The notes below the pieces were generated by a model, which did not search any database, was not told where the DNA came from, and saw nothing but the letters and a program-made list of their open reading frames with translations. A DNA stretch of 64,000 nucleotides from Cystobacter ferrugineus (GTDB lineage Bacteria > Myxococcota > Myxococcia > Myxococcales > Myxococcaceae): assembly GCF_001887355.1 (NCBI RefSeq), contig NZ_MPIN01000005.1, positions 428,681-492,680 of the forward strand. The letters run 5' to 3'. Position numbers and translations under genes: made by a program. Positions 9,466-17,691 of the stretch are shown here, piece after piece. The stretch's first letter is position 1; the number at the start of each line of letters is the position of its first letter.

Positions 9466-10398
9466 ATGAAGAAGATTCAATGGAGGGGAAGCCTGGAGTT
9501 GCTGCTGGCGGCACAGGTGCTGGCGGTGGGCTGCGGGCCCGCGCAGGAGTTCCACGCGCCGCCAGCCCTCGCCAGCCAGACCCAGGAGATCCGGATTGCC
9601 AACGGGCTGTCCACCAATGGGCTGTCCACCAACGGGCTGTCCACCAACGGGCTGTCCACGAATGGGCTGTCCACGAATGGGCTGTCCACGAACGGGGTGA
9701 GCACGGCCGATTTCGCGACGTGGTTCCAGGGCAACCCGGCGCGGAACGACACGCTGATGCAGTACGTGGTGCGCTGTGGCGTGCGGGAGGGCCAGAGCAT
9801 CACCTACACGGACCCGACCACGGCGCACAGCTACACCTGGCAGGGGCTGCTGGGCCTCACGCCGGGGTGGGCGGGGGGCGCGCCGGTGACTGAGGCGGAG
9901 CAGCAGTTGATGACGGCGTGCCTGGTGGCGCACGTGAACAAGTACGGGATGAGCGTTCCGCTGTCCGTGCTGGGGCGCGACACGCAGGGGGAGGAGCTCG
10001 AGTACAGCCAGGAGGAGCTGGAGACGTACTCACGGCCCGAGGGGTGCTTCTTCGGCAATCTCTTCACGGGCGAGGGCTTCTTCGTGGGGGCGGACGGGAG
10101 CGGCCTGGAGGACACGGAGAGCTCGCTGCGCGCCTGCGCCCTGATGTCCAGCACCACCGAATCCGCGTGCGCGCCGGTGGCGTACGTCGGAACGTGCGCG
10201 AGCCTGTGCACGCGACAAGGCACCCAGCCGTACTACACGAGCTGCACGCTGAACGGCCGCGAGTACCTGCCCATCACCACGAGGCTGCGGCCCGAGGAGG
10301 TGTACCAGTGCGGGGACGGGGTGTGTCAGTGGACCGAGCAGTGCGGCAGCGGGACGACGCGTGATAGCTGCGCGGCGGACTGCGGCACCTGCTCCTGA
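9466..10398 (+). CDS. Secreted lipoprotein with NGLST pentapeptide repeats
   Basis: A 310-residue predicted lipoprotein. It has a charged start MKKIQWR, a hydrophobic stretch and a lipobox LAVGC that would lipidate Cys near residue 25. After a short linker come seven back-to-back pentapeptides (six NGLST and one NGVST). The remainder is a globular domain with many Cys residues, ending in a Cys-rich tail with CGDGVCQ and two later Cys-containing turns, so several disulfides are likely and the protein probably sits at the cell surface. I recognise the repeat style from other myxobacterial lipoproteins, but no function is known to me. A GTG at 9406 is in frame, but the ATG at 9466 starts directly at the signal peptide and has AAGGGG upstream. 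Confidence 0.75.
   Translation: MKKIQWRGSLELLLAAQVLAVGCGPAQEFHAPPALASQTQEIRIANGLSTNGLSTNGLSTNGLSTNGLSTNGLSTNGVSTADFATWFQGNPARNDTLMQYVVRCGVREGQSITYTDPTTAHSYTWQGLLGLTPGWAGGAPVTEAEQQLMTACLVAHVNKYGMSVPLSVLGRDTQGEELEYSQEELETYSRPEGCFFGNLFTGEGFFVGADGSGLEDTESSLRACALMSSTTESACAPVAYVGTCASLCTRQGTQPYYTSCTLNGREYLPITTRLRPEEVYQCGDGVCQWTEQCGSGTTRDSCAADCGTCS
9601..9705 (+). repeat. Seven tandem 15-bp repeats coding NGLST
   Basis: Seven head-to-tail 15-base units (consensus AACGGGCTGTCCACC) lie in frame inside the lipoprotein gene. They differ mostly at third codon positions, and the last unit changes Leu to Val. The unit length is a multiple of three, so gain or loss of copies would keep the frame while changing the length of the linker behind the lipid anchor. 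Confidence 0.95.
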
Positions 10399-10613
10399 AC
10401 AGAGCCCCATCCGTCACATTCTCCGAGAACGTGGTGGGGTCATGGGACTCTCCGTGATGCCGCGGTGTGTCGCGAGGCCTCTTCGCCGCGTCCCCCTTCC
10501 GCAAAGGGATGTTCTTGTCCCCATCACGAAACTTTGTGGAGGGAATGTGCGACAATATCACATCTTCGCGCCTCTTCGCACGGACCGCTGCGCCCCGCTC
10601 ACAGGAGTCACCC

Positions 10614-12023
10614 ATGCCCGGCAACAACATTGGCAGCAGACACGGCCTGTCCTCGATGATGGCGCGAGCGCGAGCTGCGGCCCAGACGAACACGACGCCG
10701 GGCAAGCCCCACCACCCGGACGCGCCGGCGCATGAGGGGGCGCGCAGCCTGGGCACCCACCATCACGAGAACACGAAGGCGGAGCTGCCCCATGAGAAGC
10801 ATCGGCTGAAGCGTCGCGACGAGGGGTTGGCGCCGGGTGCGCACCAGTTCAATTCCCCCCAGGTGATGGCGTCCAACAACTTCCCGGACGTCAAGGTGAA
10901 CGGTGAAATCGCCGGGGCCGTGATCAAGGCGATGGATCCCGGCCACGGCGGCCTCTCCCTCGGCACCGTGGACCACTCCGCCCCCGCGAGCTACAGGTCC
11001 GACCTGACGGAGCGGCTCGGGGTCAGCAAGGACTCGTACAACGGCGCGGCGAACACCAAGGCCGAGTACGGTGTCGAGCGGCAGTCGTACATCCACAAGT
11101 TCAAGGGCGCCAAGGGAGACCCGGGCTACAACAACGTGGTGTTGAACGAGCGCAAGAAGGGCTACGCGTACGTCAACGAGAAGCAAAACGGTCAGGTCGC
11201 CCTGGAGGCCGGGGGTGAGCTGGCGTACACCGCCGCCGCGGCGCGGACGGAGAGCCGCCACGAGGGCAAGTACGGCAAGACCGCGTGGAAGGCGGGCGTC
11301 GAGGGTCCCTTCGCCAAGGTGGGAGGAGAAGCCGAGCTCAGGGCGAGCACGAAGAAGGGCCAGGAGGCCCTCGCCGCGCATACCAAGCTCGAGGTGTCCA
11401 CCGGCCTCTTCAACGCCAGCGCGGCGGTCGATCACAAGTTCGGCAATCACTTCGCCGTGGGCGCGCATGCTTTCGCGCAGGCGAGCGCCTCCGCCTCCGC
11501 CGAGGCCTCGGTCGTCGCTGACAGGAATCAGGGGACCTATATGGCCAAGATCTCCAACGCCAACATCGCGGGCGTTCAAGCGGGTGTCGGTGCCTCGCTC
11601 AAGGCGAGACCCTTCCAGGGAGACTTCACGGTCGCGAAGCTGGGAGGCGTGGGCCACGTCTTCAACGTGGGCGGTGGCATGAATCGAGGGGTCGCGAGCG
11701 CGGTGTTGGATCTCGGAGGGGCGTTCGGTCCCGGAGGACGGGTCCGGGCGGGCGTCAGCGTCGACACCGTGGAAGCCATGGACCCGCTGCGCGATCTGTA
11801 CAACCGGAAGACCAATCCGAACTACAGCCAGAAGGTCCGCGACTACTCCAAGCCGCCTTCCCTGGAGGAGCGCGGGCAGTACCAGAGGCAGATGGCCGCG
11901 GAGAACCAGCTCTTCCAGGCCGCGTGGGCCAACAGGCCGGCCCCACGGATCCAGCTCAAGAACGAGCTCCCGGAAGTGGCGACCGGCAGCCTGGGCATCG
12001 ATGTCAGCAAGATTGGGACGTGA
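10614..12023 (+). CDS. Unrecognised Ala/Gly-rich protein, possible effector or structural protein
   Basis: A 469-residue protein I cannot assign. Residues 1-75 are hydrophilic and His/Arg/Lys-rich with no signal peptide. The middle (about 140-390) is dominated by Ala, Gly, Ser and Val in alternating patterns, for example ASASASAEASVV and VGGGMNRGVASAVLDLGG, as in repetitive beta structures. The C-terminus is charged. There are no Cys pairs or catalytic motifs I can see. The ATG at 10614 has AGGAG eight bases upstream; an in-frame start at 10467 would add 49 unlikely residues. The gene ends inside the start of a TPR protein gene (23-base overlap), so the two are probably translated together. 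A secreted or self-assembling protein with a TPR chaperone is one reading, but this is inference. Confidence 0.6.
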   Translation: MPGNNIGSRHGLSSMMARARAAAQTNTTPGKPHHPDAPAHEGARSLGTHHHENTKAELPHEKHRLKRRDEGLAPGAHQFNSPQVMASNNFPDVKVNGEIAGAVIKAMDPGHGGLSLGTVDHSAPASYRSDLTERLGVSKDSYNGAANTKAEYGVERQSYIHKFKGAKGDPGYNNVVLNERKKGYAYVNEKQNGQVALEAGGELAYTAAAARTESRHEGKYGKTAWKAGVEGPFAKVGGEAELRASTKKGQEALAAHTKLEVSTGLFNASAAVDHKFGNHFAVGAHAFAQASASASAEASVVADRNQGTYMAKISNANIAGVQAGVGASLKARPFQGDFTVAKLGGVGHVFNVGGGMNRGVASAVLDLGGAFGPGGRVRAGVSVDTVEAMDPLRDLYNRKTNPNYSQKVRDYSKPPSLEERGQYQRQMAAENQLFQAAWANRPAPRIQLKNELPEVATGSLGIDVSKIGT

Positions 12024-13263
12024 ATTGTTGGCGCAAGGCAACACGAAGCAGATCTCGGACGAGGCAATGCAAAGGCTCAACAAGGATCCCAAGGATGGAG
12101 AAGCGCTGCTCGCGCTCGCCAAGGTGGCGCTGCTGGAGGGCAATGACTCCCGGGTCACGACCCTGTTGCAGCAGGCCACGCCCCACGCCGACAAGCAGGA
12201 GCTGGCGCTGGTGCAGGGGGCCCTGATGCTCAAGCGCCAGGACTGGAAGAAGGCCCGGGAAATCTACCAGCCGTTCGCCACCCAGGAGCCCATCCGGTAC
12301 AGCGGCCTGTTCGGCCTGGGAGTGTCCCTGCTCGAGCTGGGCCAGGCCAAGGAGGCCCGGGTGGTGCTGGAGCGCGTCGTGGCGCATGCGCCTCCCGACC
12401 CCTCGTTCCATCTCGAGCTGGGCCGCGCGTACATGCTCCTGAGCCAGCCCCGGTCCGCGGTACGCCAGTTCGTGCTCAGCCTGCGTCTGGACCCGAAGCA
12501 GGACCGCGCCTGGTTCTTCCTCGCGAACATGATGGGGAGTCGGGGCAAGCAGCGCCGCGCCGACTCCATGGTGATTCTGGGCCTGTCCCAGACTCCCGAG
12601 TCCCCACTGCTTCTCGGACTGGTGAAACAGGATGCGGCCTCGGCCGCCGCCGCCCCGCCCTCCGCTCCAGCCAATGGTTGGGCTTCAATCCGGTCTTTCG
12701 CTCCGGCCCAGGCTCCCCGTCCGGTGGATGTCAACTCGGAGGAGTACCCGATCGCCCTGGGCAAACAGCTCACGGCGCTCATCGAGCGCGGCCAGGCGCG
12801 CGAGGCGCTCAAGCGCGTGCGCGAGGCCCAAGCGCGGGGGGTGCGCACGCTGGGCCTCAAGCTGATCGAGGGCTGGGCGTGCGAGGTCCAGCTCCCGCCG
12901 GACGTGAAGGGAGCCATCCGCGTGTATGAAGAAGCGTGCGAGGCGTTTCCCTCGCACTGGATGCCGAGGAACGCCCTGGGCGTGCTCCTGATGCGGCAGG
13001 GCCTGCGCCACGGGCCAGACTCCACCTACACGAAGGACGCCATCCAGGCGCTCGAGGAGGCCGTGCGGTGCGCTCCGCAGGAGGCCGAGCCGCGCTTCAA
13101 CCTGGCGCAGGTCTACTTCCAGGCGGGGCGATCCGCCGAGGCCGCCACCGAGGCCCGGCGGCTCGTGGATGAAGTGAAGACCTCCGACCCCGTCATCCAC
13201 GGGCATGCCTCGAAGTTGCTCGAGGTGCTCGAGCACAAGCTCAACAAAGACAAGACGAAGTAG
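12001..13263 (+). CDS. TPR-repeat protein coupled to the upstream unknown gene
   Basis: A 420-residue soluble protein built of tetratricopeptide-like helices. Recurring patterns such as DPKDGEALLALAKVALLEG, a second set around residues 95-180, and a third near the C-terminus (EAVRCAPQEAEPRFNLAQVY) fit TPR consensus spacing. An Ala/Pro linker near residues 215-240 separates two helical halves. No signal peptide or catalytic motif is visible. TPR proteins serve as protein-binding scaffolds or chaperones. Its ATG lies inside the last codons of the preceding gene, and this is the only close partner, which suggests that it binds or escorts that 469-residue product. The gene ends 27 bases before a convergent gene. 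Confidence 0.75.
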   Translation: MSARLGRELLAQGNTKQISDEAMQRLNKDPKDGEALLALAKVALLEGNDSRVTTLLQQATPHADKQELALVQGALMLKRQDWKKAREIYQPFATQEPIRYSGLFGLGVSLLELGQAKEARVVLERVVAHAPPDPSFHLELGRAYMLLSQPRSAVRQFVLSLRLDPKQDRAWFFLANMMGSRGKQRRADSMVILGLSQTPESPLLLGLVKQDAASAAAAPPSAPANGWASIRSFAPAQAPRPVDVNSEEYPIALGKQLTALIERGQAREALKRVREAQARGVRTLGLKLIEGWACEVQLPPDVKGAIRVYEEACEAFPSHWMPRNALGVLLMRQGLRHGPDSTYTKDAIQALEEAVRCAPQEAEPRFNLAQVYFQAGRSAEAATEARRLVDEVKTSDPVIHGHASKLLEVLEHKLNKDKTK

Positions 13264-13290
13264 AGTTGCGCCCCACGCTCCGAGTCAGCC

Positions 13291-13947
13291 TCAGAGTCGG
13301 GACGCGGCCATGGGGAGGGTCCGCAGGCGCTCGCGCTCCTCGGGGGAGAGTGGATCCTCCCCGCGCAGGAAGCGCTCCAGGTGACCCAGGGAGTCGACGC
13401 CGAAGAAGAGCTCCTCGCCCACGAGGACGGTGGGAACGCCGAAGCCCCCCAGCGCGAGCAACTCCTCGGTGTTGCGACGCACCTGCTCCTTCACGTCCGG
13501 CGTCCCCGCGGCGGCGAGCAACGCCTGGGCCTCCAGCCCCACCGAGCTCACGCAGGCACCCACGCGCTCGGGTTCCACGAGCCCTCCCCCACCCGCCCAC
13601 GCCGCCGAGAACAGCGCGGAGACGAGCCGCTTGCGGGCGTCCGCCTCCCGCACCGCGGCCGTCACCCGGAGCGCGAACAACGGATTGAAGGGGTGCGCCG
13701 AGGGGAAGGCGAAGGGCACGCCGAGATCATGGGCGAGCCGGTGGGTGTGCTTGTAGATGTAGAACCGCTTGGCGGGCACCTCCGCGGGACCCATGGTTCC
13801 GAGGGCATTGAGCACGCCGGCGAAGAGCACCGGCACGACTTCCAACGCGCGGCCATGACGCTCGGCCAGGGCGGGAAGCTGCGTCCAGGCGAGGTACGCG
13901 TACGGCGAGACGTAGTCGAAGAAGAAGCGGAGGGGAGTGGGGCTCAT
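13291..13947 (-). CDS. DsbA-family / 2-hydroxychromene-2-carboxylate isomerase-like protein
   Basis: A 218-residue protein of the thioredoxin-fold DsbA/HCCA isomerase (kappa-GST-like) family. The N-terminal FDYVSPYAYLAW matches the family signature, in which the Ser after Val replaces the CxxC of true DsbA and binds glutathione. Later segments PFAFPSAHPFNPLFALR and the C-terminal GVPTVLVGEELFFGVDSL also fit the fold (cis-Pro loop GVPT). Family members isomerise hydroxychromene carboxylates in aromatic degradation, but many bacterial paralogues have unknown glutathione-dependent roles. There are no aromatic-degradation genes nearby. It is divergent from the decayed reductase gene at 13984. Confidence 0.85.
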   Translation of the reverse strand: MSPTPLRFFFDYVSPYAYLAWTQLPALAERHGRALEVVPVLFAGVLNALGTMGPAEVPAKRFYIYKHTHRLAHDLGVPFAFPSAHPFNPLFALRVTAAVREADARKRLVSALFSAAWAGGGGLVEPERVGACVSSVGLEAQALLAAAGTPDVKEQVRRNTEELLALGGFGVPTVLVGEELFFGVDSLGHLERFLRGEDPLSPEERERLRTLPMAASRL

Positions 13948-13983
13948 GGACTCCGCATGCTATCCAAGAGCCGGAGGTGAGCC

Positions 13984-14360
13984 ATGGCATCCGCGAAGGA
14001 GTTGGTCGGAAGTGTCCTGGGACGGTTGTTCTTTCATGACGCCACGGTGACCCGGGTGCGGGAGTTCTCGCCCCGGCTCCGGGAGATCGAAGTCGAGGGA
14101 CCGGCCCTGCGGAGCCTCTCGTGGCGGGCCGGCGACAAGGTCCAGGCCATGATGCCCGGAATGAACATGCGGACGTACACCCCACTGCATTGCGACGCCG
14201 AGCGGGGCGCCACGGCGTTCCGCATCCAGAGGCCTGTCTGGTGATGACGGGCAAGGCCCAGTCCATCCAGGCACTCCGGGGGCGGCTCAAGGCCGATGGG
14301 CTCAAGCCCGCCTCCCGGGTCAAGGCCTACTGGTCCGTGGGGAAGACGGGCCTGGACTAG
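13984..14360 (+). pseudogene. Siderophore-interacting-type FAD reductase, internally deleted remnant
   Basis: Two fragments of one reductase gene remain. The first (13984-14244, 86 codons, with a good GGAGG site) gives the N-terminal FAD-binding half of a siderophore-interacting protein/ferric reductase, including MRTYTPLHCDAERG, then meets a TGA. In another frame the sequence continues from about 14240 to a TAG at 14358 with MTGKAQSIQALRGRLKADG and VKAYWSVGKTGLD, which matches the C-terminal helix and tail of the same family. Full-length members are roughly 250 residues, so the central NADPH-binding part (about 130 codons) has been lost with a frame change near 14235-14245. The 86-residue ORF alone would not bind both cofactors. 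Function is presumed lost. Confidence 0.75.
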
Positions 14361-14373
14361 CGAGCCACGTGCC

Positions 14374-15330
14374 TCATTCCCCCAGCGCGGAGACGTCCGG
14401 GCAAGAGGAGGCATCACCCTCCTCGCTCTCCCCGTTTCGCTTCGTGTAGGTGGTACGGAAGCTGGCATCCCAGCATTCGACCAGGGTGGCGGTGGAACCC
14501 GGGGGCACGTCTCCGCCCGTTGCCTCCACGATGGCCATGCCCCCCTGGTCTTGCGTCCAACGGCTGAGGACGGCCACCTTCTCCCTCTGCTCGCCAGGGA
14601 CGAGGTCCATGTCCTCGCTCAGGAACCTCATTTGCCCCGGGCCTCCAGGAAGCTCATGGTACGCGTAGCTCGTCTCGGACCCACTCCCGGGGGGGCCCGG
14701 CACGAAGTGCATCCGCACGCTGATGGGGAGCATGCTCGTCTGGTAATCGACGTCCAACCGCTCCAGGCCCATGAACCAGGGCTCCTGGATGCCGTGGTCC
14801 CGCATCTGCGCCATGAGGATGCTCAGCGTCCCCTCTCCCCTGCGCGACCCACCCTCCGGATGGACGCGCCCCTCCAGCGCGGACCACCACGCCGCCTCAT
14901 CCGAGCCCACGGGACGAAACTCGATCCAGAATGTGAACCCCTCGGGCTTGCGCTCCATCTTGAAGCGCACCTCGTGGCCAGGATGTCTCGGGTTTTCCAT
15001 CGGCCCCCAGATGCGGAACTCCGGCGTACGTGTCGTCGGAGAACTCTTCCGAACCCCCTCCAAGTAGGAGAACACTCCATCGAGCCCCCTGTTGAAGTCG
15101 TCCGCGGCCCGGCGGGTGTTCGCGTAGAACTGGGAGAGTTCACCCAGGGCCAGCGGGGCCACGCGCTGGCGCGAGCTTCCCATCTCCCAGACACGCTCGG
15201 CTCCAGGCAGCTTGGCGGACAGGTCCTCACGCGTTGGCAGCGCGTTGAGGAACTGGAGATCGTCGTTGGAGATATTCCCACCGCACGCGGTGGCGAGGCA
15301 GCCCAGAAAAAGGAGCCGGGTCCGCATCAT
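14374..15330 (-). CDS. Hypothetical lipoprotein, last gene of the sigma/caspase operon
   Basis: A 318-residue predicted lipoprotein: MMRTRLLFLG, a short hydrophobic core and the lipobox LATAC place a lipidated Cys near residue 16, followed by Gly-Gly-Asn. The mature part is a mixed alpha/beta domain with no motif I recognise. It starts 10 bases after the caspase-like gene, on the same strand, so it is probably co-transcribed with that gene and the sigma/anti-sigma pair upstream. A lipoprotein partner for the exported caspase/barrel protein is plausible but unproven. Three Cys residues lie in the last 50 residues or so. The 13 bases to the reductase remnant leave no room for a terminator. Confidence 0.65.
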   Translation of the reverse strand: MMRTRLLFLGCLATACGGNISNDDLQFLNALPTREDLSAKLPGAERVWEMGSSRQRVAPLALGELSQFYANTRRAADDFNRGLDGVFSYLEGVRKSSPTTRTPEFRIWGPMENPRHPGHEVRFKMERKPEGFTFWIEFRPVGSDEAAWWSALEGRVHPEGGSRRGEGTLSILMAQMRDHGIQEPWFMGLERLDVDYQTSMLPISVRMHFVPGPPGSGSETSYAYHELPGGPGQMRFLSEDMDLVPGEQREKVAVLSRWTQDQGGMAIVEATGGDVPPGSTATLVECWDASFRTTYTKRNGESEEGDASSCPDVSALGE

Positions 15331-15340
15331 TCCTTTCCTT

Positions 15341-16960
15341 TCAGAGGCGATACTTCACGAGCACCAGGAACTCCCAGTACCCGAGGGAGCGCTGGTAATC
15401 GACGTTGTAGAAGAAGTAGTGGAGGCGGAAGTTCCCGGTGAACTCGACCCGCTCCAGGGGCCGCCAGTGCACGCCGGTCACGAGGCCTGGGGTGAGCATC
15501 CCGTAGTGTTGATCCGGGAAGTTCGCATCCGCGAAGTCGCGGTGCATGTTGAGGTAGGCGAGCCGTGGTCCGATGAAGGGAGACACGCGGCCCAGGCGCC
15601 ACTCGGCCACCAGCGAGGTCCCCACGGACAGCAGCGAATAGCGGTAGCGCGTTCCCTCGAGGTTGGGCAACCCCAGCCTGGCATTTTGCATGCCCAGTGC
15701 CAGATCGAAGTTCCAGCTCCAGCCCTCGCGCAGGTAGTCGTGCAGGCCCAGCTCCAGGCCCAGCAGGGGCACGTAGGGGAAGAGGTTCTCGCGGGTGGAG
15801 GAATCGAAGAAGGAGTGATGTCCGCCGGAGAGACCCAGCGTCCAATACGCGCGGGCTCCGCGCTCCCGGGACGGCACGCCTTTCACCGGATCATCCGAGA
15901 AGGGCGTGTCCCGGAGCTGTGACTCATCGAGCACCGTGGTGTGTCCGCGCCGGACCTCGGCCTCGCCCACGCGCAGCCGGTCCGTCAGCCGCCGCTTCAC
16001 CGTATACGTGCCCGGAGCCAGGGCGACCCTCCGCTCGGTGTCCACGGCCTTGTGCAGCTCCGCCACCACGAGGCCACGAGGGTTCACGAAGTAGTAGTCC
16101 CCCGCGGGCGCGGTGCGAGGCACCAGCAGGCCCTCGTTGCTCCCCCGCGGACTCGTGAGCACCAGGTCGCCCTGGCCGGCCAGGTCGTAGCTGAAGGTCG
16201 GGTGCTGGGCACCGGCGCTGCTGTCCGCGGTGTCCGCCACGGTGCGGGCATAGGCATGGGAGTAGGCCTCGAAGAGCGTCACCTGGCCATCCGCGGAACG
16301 GTCCGCGTTCCCCATCAGCCCGCTGACCAGGTGGTGGGAGAAATAGCTGCCGCCCAGCAGATCCGACTCCTGCGAGTCCTCGTCCGCCGAGCTGGAGGTG
16401 AGGATGACGAGCCCCCGGCTTTCCTGCGCGGTGTTCGTGTCGATCACGAAGGCTGGAGCGCGCCGGGCTCCCTTCCTCCGCGTGAGCGCCCCGGAACGGC
16501 ACGAGTCCAGGATGGCGATGCGGATGTCCACGGACGCCGCCGCCAGCCGGTGCTTCAGCGCCTCCAGGTTCAGCGCGCTGTCCCCCATCCGCAGCGAGCC
16601 GTCCTTCGCATGGCCCGAGTAGTAGACGATGAGCGAGGTGCGCTCACCCTGGGCCCGTGCCGCACGTGCACGCGTTTCCAGCCTGGCGAGCGCCTGGAGG
16701 AAGTCCTCCGCGGTCTCGTCCAGCAGCAGCCGCGCATCGCCGGGCTCCACGCCGCCCAGCCGCACCAGGAGATCGTGCATCTTGCGCGCGTCGTCCTTCG
16801 CGAAACGCAGGGGCCGGGTGTCCTCGCCGCCCTCGTCGTTGCCCGCCACCAGTGCGAAGCGGTGCAGCGGCTGCGCCTGCACGGCCGTTGCCAGCAACAC
16901 GCCCAGGACGAGCCCCCGGGCATGGGCCGCCAGGAGCCTCAGGGCTTGCGCAGCAACCAA
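15341..16960 (-). CDS. Exported caspase-like (C14) peptidase fused to a C-terminal beta-barrel-like domain
   Basis: A 539-residue protein. Residues 1-29 form a signal peptide (VLGVLLATAVQAQ). Residues 30-260 form a caspase/metacaspase-type p20 domain with both catalytic residues in place: His117 in YYSGHAKDG and Cys154 in AILDSCRSG. A PEGA-like beta segment follows at about 290-350. The last 170 residues alternate hydrophobic and polar residues with many aromatic turns and end in YRL, like an outer-membrane beta-barrel or porin-type domain. The caspase domain would then face the periplasm or the outside. Caspase-like proteins process proteins after Arg, Lys or Asp; the substrate here is unknown. 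The gene overlaps the anti-sigma gene by 22 bases and is followed closely by a lipoprotein gene. Start choice is moderate: translation from within the overlap is likely. Confidence 0.8.
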   Translation of the reverse strand: MVAAQALRLLAAHARGLVLGVLLATAVQAQPLHRFALVAGNDEGGEDTRPLRFAKDDARKMHDLLVRLGGVEPGDARLLLDETAEDFLQALARLETRARAARAQGERTSLIVYYSGHAKDGSLRMGDSALNLEALKHRLAAASVDIRIAILDSCRSGALTRRKGARRAPAFVIDTNTAQESRGLVILTSSSADEDSQESDLLGGSYFSHHLVSGLMGNADRSADGQVTLFEAYSHAYARTVADTADSSAGAQHPTFSYDLAGQGDLVLTSPRGSNEGLLVPRTAPAGDYYFVNPRGLVVAELHKAVDTERRVALAPGTYTVKRRLTDRLRVGEAEVRRGHTTVLDESQLRDTPFSDDPVKGVPSRERGARAYWTLGLSGGHHSFFDSSTRENLFPYVPLLGLELGLHDYLREGWSWNFDLALGMQNARLGLPNLEGTRYRYSLLSVGTSLVAEWRLGRVSPFIGPRLAYLNMHRDFADANFPDQHYGMLTPGLVTGVHWRPLERVEFTGNFRLHYFFYNVDYQRSLGYWEFLVLVKYRL

Positions 16961-17691
16961 TGGAGCTCCTCACCCTCCACGCCCAGCGTGGACATGGCCG
17001 CCACCTTGCCTCCCGCGGCCTCCCAGATCCGCCGGGCCGCCGCCTGCACGGCCTCCACCCTCAATGGCTTGTCCGAAAGCACCAACACCACCCGCTCGTG
17101 GCCCGTGCCCGTGAACAGCACGCTCTCGGGCAACCAGTGTGTTCCGGCCCCTGCTTCGACGGGGAGGCTCATCCCCTGCTCGGAATAGAGCGCCGACACC
17201 TCGCCGGTATCGTCCACGGACACCGCCATCACGTACCGGTAGGAATCCGCCACGTACCCCAGTCGTACCCGCTCGCCTGGGAGGAGCGCCTCGGTGGTGC
17301 CCGGCAGGACGGCGCGCTGGGGCCCATCGCCGCCGATTCGCAGCTCCGCGGAGGCTCCGCCCTTGAGCCGGTTGAGGGAAGGAGACGGCGAGAGCAGCGG
17401 CCGGACCGCCACCACCAGCAGGACCGTGGCCGCCACGGCGACCAGGAAACCATTGAGCCGGGGCCGGGAAGGCGCCGCGGGCGGCTTCCGCAAGGCGCGC
17501 TCCACCTCGGCCGCGAACCGGTCGAAGGGCACCTCCTCCTCGAAGCGGGCCTGGTCCGCCTCGAGGCCCTTCATCACCTCGCGACACTCCGTGCACGAGG
17601 ACACGTGCTCCCAGGCCTGCTGGGACTCCGGACCGGGAAGCTCCCTGGCGTGCAGCCGCCGCAGCGTCCATTCCGAGGGGTGAGTGCTCAT
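16939..17691 (-). CDS. Anti-sigma factor with N-terminal zinc-finger-like motif and one membrane helix
   Basis: A 250-residue membrane protein. The N-terminus carries an anti-sigma zinc-finger pattern (HVSSCTECREVMKGL, i.e. HxxxCxxC, near residues 33-42). A single hydrophobic helix (FLVAVAATVLLVVAVRPLL) follows near residue 85, and a periplasmic domain with a DUF4384-like beta pattern runs to the end. Such proteins hold an ECF sigma factor at the membrane and release it on an envelope signal. The ATG at 17691 overlaps the sigma gene's stop as ATGA, the classic arrangement of a cognate pair. The frame is open upstream to 18006, but that part is the sigma gene read in another frame. Confidence 0.85.
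   Translation of the reverse strand: MSTHPSEWTLRRLHARELPGPESQQAWEHVSSCTECREVMKGLEADQARFEEEVPFDRFAAEVERALRKPPAAPSRPRLNGFLVAVAATVLLVVAVRPLLSPSPSLNRLKGGASAELRIGGDGPQRAVLPGTTEALLPGERVRLGYVADSYRYVMAVSVDDTGEVSALYSEQGMSLPVEAGAGTHWLPESVLFTGTGHERVVLVLSDKPLRVEAVQAAARRIWEAAGGKVAAMSTLGVEGEELHWLLRKP

Noticed and set aside
9601..9705. Possible CRISPR array
   Set aside because: Units are contiguous 15-base coding repeats without spacers and lie in frame in a lipoprotein gene.
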